Positions 56,391-64,000 of a stretch of 64,000 bases of DNA are shown piece after piece (the stretch's first letter is position 1; each line of letters starts with the position of its first letter). The notes beneath the pieces are model-generated. The model ran no database searches. It worked only from the letters and a program-made list of their open reading frames with translations, and was not told the origin of the DNA. A program made the position numbers and the translations under genes. This stretch comes from Calonectria ilicicola. Its lineage: Eukaryota; Ascomycota; Sordariomycetes; Hypocreales; Nectriaceae. The stretch is taken from positions 744,001 through 808,000 of the forward strand of contig CP085825.1 of NCBI GenBank assembly GCA_020809705.1, in the 5' to 3' direction.

Positions 56391-57338
56391 GTCATGAGAC
56401 ACACGCACACAAAAAAGAAGAATATGAAACAGAAATAAAAGAGAAGAAAAAAAGGGAAGATTCCAGAGAAACCCCGCGTGTGTCTAAATTGCTGGCAATG
56501 GAGATGAGACGAACGAACACTCAAACAGACACCTGTAGCGTGGACACGGGTCTTTAATTAAATGCCAGCCATGGGACCACAGAGCACAAGAGGGCTTTTC
56601 ATCCCCCGTCAACATCTGACTTAGTCTAGAACTCTCTGGGGAACCCTTCCCCCTATGACGGCACACAAGTGAGTTTATTCTTGCCCCCCCAAGGCGCCCA
56701 CCAAGGTGGCGGCTGAGTCGACGTTGTCCCAGCCAGCCATGTCAAGGGACCATCGTGAGTCTAAGCCCACAGGAGACTGCCCAGCCGCCCCCTTCTAGTG
56801 AGGAGCCCGCTTAGCGCGCTACAGGGCCTGTTTCCCTTTCACCAAAAGACCATCTGGCGGGGTTTGTTTTGGTCCCTTTTTTTTTTTTTACGGGCCAAGA
56901 TTTTTTTTCGTGATGTGTGGCTGGCTGGCTTGTCTCTCGGTAGTGTGTGTCTGTCTGGCGCTATGGTCCCATCCAGCCCAGTCTGACTTATAGTAAGACA
57001 TAGCATCGGGCCACACATGTGACCCCATTTGCCTCAACCAGAGTCACGCACGCGCTTCCAGCCCCAGCTTGAACTGGCCACATGGACTAGCGACGTCATA
57101 TTCACTCGGAGGCATTATCCCAGGGTCCTCCCGCCCGCCCTGATGCGCAGGCCATTTAGACCGACGCTACCCCACAGAGCCGGTGACTTGACTCCACACC
57201 ACCCACACTAAGAAACCCTTTTCCCTTGAACCGCGTACAGTGTATGTATGTGCCTCAGCCAACCCCGCCATTCGCTGTTATATCCCACTCGTGGCTTTAT
57301 TCTTTGACAAAAGTATCTGGCGGTAAAGGGATCGACTT
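56391..57338. other. Intergenic, nothing recognised
   Basis: Promoter of the RTG2-like gene and 3' flank of the CorA-like gene, both on the minus strand. An A/G-rich run at 56417-56460 reads CT-rich on the minus strand, just upstream of the RTG2 start. The small frames have no support. Confidence 0.5.
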
Positions 57339-59514
57339 CTACTCCTCCTCACTCTCATCCGAATAACCGTCAGGGTGGCCATGGCCAGGCCCAGATCGTC
57401 CAGATCGTCCAGGCGGCCCACGAGGTCGTGAAGAGCGGGGAGTTGTTCGGGGCCCGCTGAAATCCGGCACATACAGGCTATTGTTGTACGTGAGACCAGA
57501 ATCCTGTCTCTGTCTTTCACGACTGGGTCTTCCGTAATACCCACTCGTCCTTTGTGGTCTCGTATGCACTCCAGCTGGCGTTGGCTGCTGATGCATTTGT
57601 GGTTGTGGTTGTGGGATGGGATACGCATGTGTCGCCTGCTGTGAAACGTAACTAGGCCGCACTGGAGGTGGTCTGCCAGGCATAGCCTGCATCGGGACGC
57701 TGGTGCTGTACGCCGGTGGCCTGCCTGGTGATGGGCGAGAGTGACTCGGCAATCTGAAGTCATCGGAGCCTTCGTCTGAACTCCCCGAGTCCCCAGACTC
57801 GCCCGATGCGCCGTAAGACACACCGTGGTGTCGCCTGTGCGGCATCTGGCTCGAAGGTTTAGCCTGGTGCCCGTGTTTCTTTTTTCGCTTAAGCGCTGGC
57901 ACTTCGGAGTATGGCGTCAAGTGCAGCAACCGCTGCAGCTCGCTTGGCCGTAGCCCGTCGTCTAGTATCAGACTCTTTGTAAAAATGTAGACGCAGAGAG
58001 CGCACGAAGCCACAAAGACCGGAACGGCTGCTGCCGCGAACCACTTTGGGTCTGCCTCTAGCGACGTCATCCCGAAAATAGACTGTTCTAGCTCATTAGC
58101 CGTCGTGGCACGAGTCCCTTGCGGCATTAACATACAGCAACAAAGGCCATTGGCGTGAAAAGAATGGCCACCAACATAAACCACATCATGACCCAACTCA
58201 TTCTCTCGTCGGCTACACTAAATTCCTACCATCAAGTCAGTACGTTATATTCACCATCATAGAGAGAAAATATACCAGTTCCAATGATGCCTTGAATCTT
58301 TCCAGAAACATTTCTACTTGTTTTTCAAAATTTGACACATCGTCTTCCATTGACTCCAGGGTCCTGTTTGCTTCTTCCACATCAAAACTGTCGTCAAATT
58401 GCACGCCCCTCGGTCTCACTGGTGGGCATTGATTATACTGTTTAAGCCGTTTCAGCAGACTTCTGTGCTGGATAATTTCTGGTAAACTGAATGAAATTTG
58501 CATTAGAGCTTGGTTGAGAAGAAAGGACCGATCAGAGACACCCCACGTCGTCCGGCCGGTAATGATCATCTTTTGCCATCAATACAGATCTCCAGATTAA
58601 TCACCCCAATAAAATCACTTACAGATATTCTAAATAGCCTCTCATAGCATCTTATAATAAGACCAAAGTCATTGAAACAAAAGTATAATGACAAGTAGAT
58701 GAGCATGGGGTGATATTCCATGGTCCCCCCGATACTGCAAGCCTCGGGTCCAGTGAAGAAGTCTCGCAGAATCTTGGCAAATGTATCTGAAAATCTTGTC
58801 CTCCTTTGTTTCTCAAACATGAGGACTATAAAACTTTTTAATCTGATCTGAGGATCTGGTAAAAAGACATCTGGATCCGTGCAAATCCACGTCGCAACCC
58901 GAGTCTTTGACCGAAATATTCGATCTTGGCCTGTCACAATATCAGCAGATCATCCAACCCCTTGTCTTCCGATTCCATAATTACTCTTCAATAATCTTTT
59001 AAAATCAGATATTTGATCGTCTTCAAGCCACGCTTGCGCATTTCGCAGAGGCCCATGACCCCCACGATACTTGATGATGGACCAGATCACGTCGGGCGCA
59101 CGCTTCGTATACTGTGGGATTCTGCAAACATCTATGCTGACAAGGTCCTCAATCATTTGGCCTGGAAATGAAGATTCACGACCTGGACGAAGCAATTGCT
59201 CGATTGAAGTGATGATGCCCGCTGCCGATTCATCATGGTCTTCAATGACCCTGTTGTCCGTCAGCTAGTTGAATGGTTATTTACTGGCTCACCTACATGA
59301 GAGCAGTGCCAACATCACCGCTCAAGTCATACTTCTTGATGTCAGCTTGATCATAAAATCGTGGTCTGGACTGGAACCCTTTAAGTTCTAGACAAGGACA
59401 GCTCCCCTTCCCCTGACTGAGATAAGGAACCGAAACCTTTGTCATTCTTTCAGTTCTCACAGCCAAAATGTCAGAGGCGGGGTAGTTGATTGAAGTGGGA
59501 AAAGAGATCATCAT
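57339..59514 (-). CDS. CorA-like two-helix membrane protein, six exons
   Basis: Complement of 59514-59297, 59250-58985, 58930-58623, 58569-58276, 58225-58136 and 58082-57339; 639 residues, introns 46-54 nt, all phases closing. The soluble N-terminal part (about 1-350) ends with a long helix (NRTLESMEDDVSNFEKQVEMFLERFKASLEL, read in pieces). Two adjoining transmembrane helices follow: MSWVMMWFMLVAILFTPMAFVA (about 371-392) and WFAAAAVPVFVASCALCVYIF (about 406-426). The loop between them starts FGMT. That architecture is that of CorA-type Mg channels, whose signature at this place is GMN; here Asn is replaced by Thr. The tail from 430 is cytosolic, basic and rich in Pro, Ser, His and Gln, ending DESEEE. 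Whether it still moves ions is open. The gene is easily missed because no single exon shows the domain. Confidence 0.82.
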
Positions 59515-59543
59515 TTAACCCTGTATGCGCAACGCTCAGCTGC

Positions 59544-59550
59544 TTATATA
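59544..59550 (-). promoter_or_regulatory. TATA-like box upstream of the CorA-like gene
   Basis: TATATAA on the minus strand, 30-36 nt before the first ATG. Transcription would start almost at the ATG, so translation may begin at a later Met (residue 23). Confidence 0.3.
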
Positions 59551-60012
59551 CAATGTAACCCAATTAGCCAGCCCTATTCTCCAAGTTACATGGCGTTTCT
59601 GGGTGGGGGCCAAACGTAGATAAGAATTCGTAGTCAATATGATGGGAGTGAAACGTGGCTGACAGGGCGACCACAAAAGGCGAGCAATCCGGATTCATTC
59701 GGATCACATTGTTCACTTAGCAAGATATTGAACACGCCTATAAGAACGAAATAGGACGTGTGTCTTGAAATACATGTCCAATACCGATCACGTCGAGGAA
59801 TGACAAATGAAGGAATAAGAAGTGCCAACGAAAGAAGGTATTTTTCAATGAAAGGCCATTTTCTTATATTAAAGTTAGGCACAGGAAGCGAATAGATATT
59901 TTTCGCTTGTGGTACCAGTACGGAGAACGAACAAAAAGGAGCAAGAGAACAACAGTTGGTGAATTGCGGTTCCATGGAATAATTGCAATGAAAAGCAAAA
60001 AGAATTAGGCTT
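59551..60012. other. Intergenic, nothing recognised
   Basis: Lies between the CorA-like gene and tRNA-Cys. One minus-strand frame (59634-60035) overlaps the tRNA and is rejected. It contains the tRNA terminator. Confidence 0.5.
59997..60001 (-). terminator. Pol III terminator of tRNA-Cys
   Basis: TTTTT on the minus strand, 12 nt after the tRNA 3' end. Confidence 0.6.
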
Positions 60013-60085
60013 AGGACCGAGCGTGGATCGAACACGCGACCTAGGGATCTGCAATCCCTCGCTCATACCACTGAGCTATCGATCC
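60013..60085 (-). tRNA. tRNA-Cys (anticodon GCA)
   Basis: A 73-nt minus-strand cloverleaf without intron: acceptor GGATCGA with TCGGTCC, D arm GCTC/GAGC, anticodon stem AGGGA/TCCCT with loop TTGCAGA, T stem CGTGT... closing with ...CCACG around TTCGAT, discriminator T as expected for Cys. Confidence 0.95.
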
Positions 60086-60313
60086 GATTTGTTGAGGATC
60101 TGGAACATAATTATGGATTATATTCTGCATTAGCATGACCCACTCCAGTAGTCTGAATGCATGCCAGCCACGTTCTCTTCCCATCTGGAATTCATGAGCC
60201 TAGCCCTCTTCCATTGTCTGAAAAAGAGGAAACTTCCCGTATCCTTTTTTTTTATCCGCCTAATATTTAAGTCCAATCATCAATTCACCCGCTCTCTCAT
60301 CCGCGTTCCATAC

Positions 60314-62293
60314 TCACCGACCATTGACGCCTTCTAATCCTGCATCCTTTTCAATAGGTGCATCGATTTGATCATTAAACTCGCTACTAGTATCTTTGAA
60401 GAACACAGTGACTAAATCTCGGGATTAGACCAAAAGGTGCGCCCATTAGGATCAGTTACTCACCAACAGCCCCAACCGCTACGAAAGCAGCCGCCGTTAT
60501 CCACACGTGCTGGAATGCCTTGACATGGGTCTTCAAAAAGGCGTGAATTCCTACCTCGACGATTCGAGGCGAGATACCTGGGACCTGAAGTATACCAGTC
60601 TCGTTGTGGGTGAGTAGGTATCCCACAAACTGTTCAACGCTGGCAGCAGGGAGGCCTGAATCCACTGCTGCTTTGGCCACTCGGTCGCCAACACTGCTAA
60701 CTTCGTCTGTAAAGACGGCATTGTCTGCACAGGATTTTATCAGCTTTCTTCTGGTTTACATCTGACATTTTATCATTCACATATTGCAACCCCTACAACG
60801 CCCCCAAGGGATCGTATGCTAATTATCAGTCCACTTGCGACTGATATGAGCTCCGGAGGTGTAGCAAACTGCGCCATCGTGACGAGCGTGATGAGTGCTA
60901 TTCCAACAGCCGATCCAAGGAAGACAGGGTATCCCCAGGTGTTTTTATTAGAATTTTCATCCGTAGTGGCCATACATGCAAAAAATATGACAAAAACGAG
61001 AAATGAAAACACGCAGGTCCATCGGAGCTTCTTGGTGAAAGTGCAGTATAGTCCAGTCGCAATGGAGACAGGGATCGTCGTAAGAAAAGCAATGCTAAAT
61101 CGTACAGCAACAAGTAAGGGGTCTTCCTCGTATAAAATCACGATCTAAATTTATGTCAGCCTTACCAATTTCGCTCTACCTATAGTATTCAATACCTGAA
61201 GAGGAAAATAAACCGCCACTGCAAAGAAGGCTATTCCTTCACAGAAAACACTGATGATGGAAATGGCAAAGTTCCAATCTTTTCCTCGAAACAAACCATG
61301 ATGAAACATTCCATCAACTTTGAATTTCGCTTCGTACACTACCAATCCAATCCCTATCGCCAGACCGATAGCAAAAGGGGCGGATGGGTGAGGGTTGGAC
61401 CACTGGTAAGGGTTCTCGGACCAGGAAAGCCCTATGCAAAACAGGACCAAGCTCGATGCTAACAGCACGTAGCCGATCCAGTCTAGCTTTAGCAATTTTT
61501 CTCGAATGCTGAGGGATGTTTGCAATTCCGTGGGGGGTGGTCGATAGCCAAAGATGCAAAGAATTGTGCCAGCGGCAATAAGGCCTGCGTTGATGTAGTA
61601 ATAGTTGCGAAACCCTTCCATGTGACCATCTCGATTGAGCACGCCTTGGATAATGAGCCCAGCAATTAATCCCAACGCGTTCGCCAACATAACTGCCGCC
61701 TGGGCAGGGGCACGCCAACGCCGAGGAAGAATCTCAGATGGGATCGCATGAAGTAAGGGAAGAACGCCAAACTCGATACCTGTGATGGTCATGCCAGCGA
61801 TAAACATGGCAAAGCTATTGGCCCGCGAAGCAATAATGCAGCCTATTATCCCAAAAATGCAAGACACCACCAAAAACCATTTTCGACCCCAAAAGTCTGC
61901 CATCTGAGCAATAATCGGCCCCAAGACAACACTCGGAATTGTGAGGCTCGATGTCGCCCATACGGCATCTCTTGGATGCCCCAGGTACGTGGAAATCGTA
62001 TAGCTTTGCTATGTTAGCCACGTTAGAAAGTCTTTCCTTATTTTCTGTAGTAGAATAAACATGATACTTGCCGCTCCAGTCCCTACCAACGCAAAAGTCT
62101 GAGAAAAGTAGATGAGGCAGATTGCAAATAGTGCCAGGAATGTTGTTGCATGGACCCTTTTTTGCGACTCTCTCAAATATCCGTCTCTATTTCCATCATC
62201 CATTCTTTCTTCCATCTTCACGGGAATATGCTCAGGCTTGGACGAAATTTTGTCTTCGGTTCCAGTCGTTATTTCAGCAAGAGATGCCATCAT
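60314..62293 (-). CDS. MFS transporter, TRI12 family efflux pump type
   Basis: Complement of 62293-62072, 62008-61196, 61144-60781, 60724-60464 and 60411-60314; 585 residues. A 12-14 helix major facilitator of the fungal TRI12/siderophore-pump group, probably exporting a metabolite. Family blocks: FLALFAICLIYFSQTFALVGTGAQ (helix 1, read in parts), motif A GPIIAQMADFWGRKW (about 104-118), PSEILPRRWRAPAQAA, LDWIGYVLLASSLVLFCIGLSW, MFHHGLFRGKDWNFA, LYEEDPLLVAVRFSI and AIYNAVFTDEV. Introns 2-4 are GT-AG (51-56 nt). Intron 1 is best read as GC-AG (62071-62009, GCAAGT...CATAG), because it keeps the VGTGAQ block; a GT donor 15 nt upstream would also close the frame but delete VGTGA. The start could be either of two tandem ATGs (62293, 62290). 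No biosynthetic cluster is beside it, so a cargo cannot be named. Confidence 0.9.
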
Positions 62294-63099
62294 TTTTGCG
62301 ATGTGATGTAAACCTGTCAGCTCACACGAATCATTAATTAAGGGAGATTTTTAATATTTACAGGTAGTGCGGCTACTTCCGCTTCTTTTCTACGATCTAG
62401 GATGTGAGATACTAAAGCCACTCAACAGCTTGGCGATACACATGGAATCCGGAAGCCGATCCGGCGTCCATGGCGCACACCCCCATCCCAATGATTCCGG
62501 AAACACCAAACTGGTACAAGATCTTTCAGCTCATAATTACCCTTATAATCCCGCTTGTTACAAAAAGTTCTGGGCTTTTGTAGAGATTTTCCTGGTTGCC
62601 CAAGGACTGGCTCATGAAAGATGGGCTAAGTGCCTATGCTGTCACACAAGACTCATAAATACGCACAGATCCCACCCAGATGGCAGCTAACCCAAGTTTA
62701 AAATATCTCAGCTCGCGATTGCATATGTAGGTGCTCAGACTTGTACTGTGTCTTGCATGGTACTAGATTAGTCTAGGTGTTCACAAGTATCGCCTCGTCG
62801 GGACACTAGTCCAAAAACCTATTGCAATTGATAGGACAGCGCAGATTTCGCCAAGATGAAGCCCATTAGGCCTTGCCAGTGCTGCACATGTAAATGGTAG
62901 AAATACTGGTACAAGAACGGAATAAAAGCAACCCGGCATTGTTGGTGCTGCTGCGCACAGTGTAGCGAGCGCTACGTTTGAGCTATCCACCAAGCGGGGT
63001 CTGATGCTCCCCGCCATCGGCCGTGGATTTCTCTACTCCCTCGGCGCACGAACGAAGCAAAAAACGAAGCGGGAAATCTCTCTTGTTGCTCGGCCTCCA
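62294..63099. other. Divergent promoter region, nothing recognised
   Basis: Lies between the MFS gene (minus) and the homocysteine methyltransferase gene (plus). The frame at 62367-62690 has no domain features. Confidence 0.5.
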
Positions 63100-64000
63100 A
63101 TGGCGTCCAAGATCCTTATCCTCGACGGCGGCCTCGGCACGTCCCTCGAGGCCAAGTACAACATCACCTTCAGCAGCCGCGACACACCGCTCTGGTCGTC
63201 CGACTTGCTCGTCTCAGACCCCGCGACGCTGCTCGCGTGCCAAAAGGATTTCGGCGACATCCCCGTCGATATCTTGCTCACGGCCACCTACCAGGTCTCA
63301 CTGCACGCCTTTGCTGACACGCGCTCCAAGGAATTCCCCGACGGCATCCCCGCTGCCTCTGTGCCGCGCTTCCTCGACGATGCCGTGGCCATCGCCGAAA
63401 AGGCTACCGTTGCGAGCCCCAGCGCAAAGGTTGCGCTTAGCTGCGGACCCTACGGCGCATGCATGATCCCCGGCCAGGAGTACTCTGGCAAGTATGATGC
63501 CACCCATGACTCTGCTGAGTCGCTGGAGAAGTGGCATACCGAGCGCATGCAATTGTTTGGCGGCATCCCCAATGCCGCTTCTCGCATCGGTTACATTGCG
63601 CTCGAGACTATCCCCAGACTAGACGAGATCATTGCCATGCGCAAAGCTGTCGCGGCGACGCCAGAGTTTGCTCATCTGCCATTCTGGACAGCACTTCTCT
63701 CTCCAGGAGAGGACTTGAAGCTTCCCGATGGAAGCTCAATGGAGGCTGCTGTCGAGGCCATGCTAGATCCTGAATTGTCTAGTAGTGTTCCTTGGGGCAT
63801 TGGCATCAACTGCACGAAAGTGCATAAGCTCGATCCAATCCTCCGCATCTTTGAATCCACCGTTTCCCGTATGGTTGAAAGTGGTCGCACTTCTTCATGG
63901 CCTGCCTTAATTCTCTACCCTGATGGTACTAACGGCGAAGTTTACAATACCACAACCCAAAAGTGGGAGCTCCCAGAGGGCTCCACGGTACAGGATCGCG
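63100..64000 (+). CDS. Homocysteine S-methyltransferase, partial (runs off the right edge)
   Basis: Open from ATG 63100 to the end of the window, 300 codons without an intron or stop; the 3' end lies outside. The enzyme transfers a methyl group from S-methylmethionine or AdoMet to homocysteine (Mht1/Sam4 type). The family opening ILDGGLGTSLE is at residues 7-17. Next come DILLTATYQVS, VALSCGPYGACMIPGQEYSG, RIGYIALETIPRLDEI and PWGIGINCTKV, whose Cys is the first zinc ligand. The paired cysteines of the GGCC motif are expected just past the edge. Many fungal relatives are about 330-370 residues, so most of the protein is here. Confidence 0.9.
   Translation, partial: MASKILILDGGLGTSLEAKYNITFSSRDTPLWSSDLLVSDPATLLACQKDFGDIPVDILLTATYQVSLHAFADTRSKEFPDGIPAASVPRFLDDAVAIAEKATVASPSAKVALSCGPYGACMIPGQEYSGKYDATHDSAESLEKWHTERMQLFGGIPNAASRIGYIALETIPRLDEIIAMRKAVAATPEFAHLPFWTALLSPGEDLKLPDGSSMEAAVEAMLDPELSSSVPWGIGINCTKVHKLDPILRIFESTVSRMVESGRTSSWPALILYPDGTNGEVYNTTTQKWELPEGSTVQDR

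Noticed and set aside
58931..58961. 31-nt intron with donor GTTGGA in the CorA-like gene
   Set aside because: Too short for a fungal intron; the GTAATT donor at 58984 gives a normal 54-nt intron and closes the frame.
1..64000. CRISPR arrays, prokaryotic operons, viral genes or a secondary-metabolite cluster
   Set aside because: No regular spaced repeats, no polyketide/peptide synthase or P450 genes, and no viral proteins are visible; the efflux pump and regulators stand alone.

Overview
The window is nuclear DNA of a filamentous ascomycete (Pezizomycotina). Genes are separate, with introns of mostly 44-120 nt. These introns carry GTRNGT-type donors, CTAAC/CTGAC-like branch points and YAG acceptors. 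The families present are typical of moulds: Zn2Cys6 regulators, an NLR with purine-nucleoside-phosphorylase, NACHT and ankyrin parts, a type I metacaspase with a GYPQ-rich prodomain, a GPI-anchored GH17 glucanase and a TRI12-type efflux pump. Gene content and codon use fit Sordariomycetes, perhaps Hypocreales, but that placement is an inference. I rebuilt 20 protein genes with closed reading frames across their introns, one frameshifted NLR gene, one weak small ORF and two tRNA genes. The last gene runs off the right edge.

Layout. 1-12.5 kb: a CLN3/Btn1-family membrane protein, a short Zn2Cys6 regulator convergent with a secreted TAP-like peptidase, an RCC1-type GTPase exchange factor, and an ankyrin protein with a STAND-type N-terminal domain but no NACHT. 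14-25.5 kb: a C2H2 regulator, a ten-exon Zn2Cys6 regulator, and the PNP-NACHT-ankyrin gene, whose frame is broken in the PNP part. 28-37.5 kb: a maltose-type sugar permease, the GH17 glucanase (intronless, strongly biased codons) and a LURP-one-related protein, separated by long gene-poor stretches. 39.5-44.2 kb: a WW-domain protein with a GYPQ-rich region, divergent from a metacaspase with a similar prodomain; their shared promoter has a cluster of AGGGG stress-type motifs. 44.5-54.3 kb: an intron-containing tRNA-Lys(CUU), a small secreted Gly/Leu/Val-rich protein, an alpha/beta hydrolase, a BTB protein and an HSL-type esterase. 54.4-64 kb: an RTG2-like Ppx/GppA protein, a two-TM CorA-like membrane protein, tRNA-Cys(GCA), a TRI12-family MFS transporter whose first intron is best read as GC-AG, and the start of a homocysteine S-methyltransferase.

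No biosynthetic cluster, intact transposon, CRISPR array or viral element is visible. The parts most worth a second look are the two STAND/ankyrin genes about 9 kb apart (one without its switch domain, one frameshifted), the divergent GYPQ-rich WW/metacaspase pair, the GC-AG intron, the in-frame 57-nt intron of the CLN3-like gene, and the CorA-like protein with FGMT where the family has GMN.
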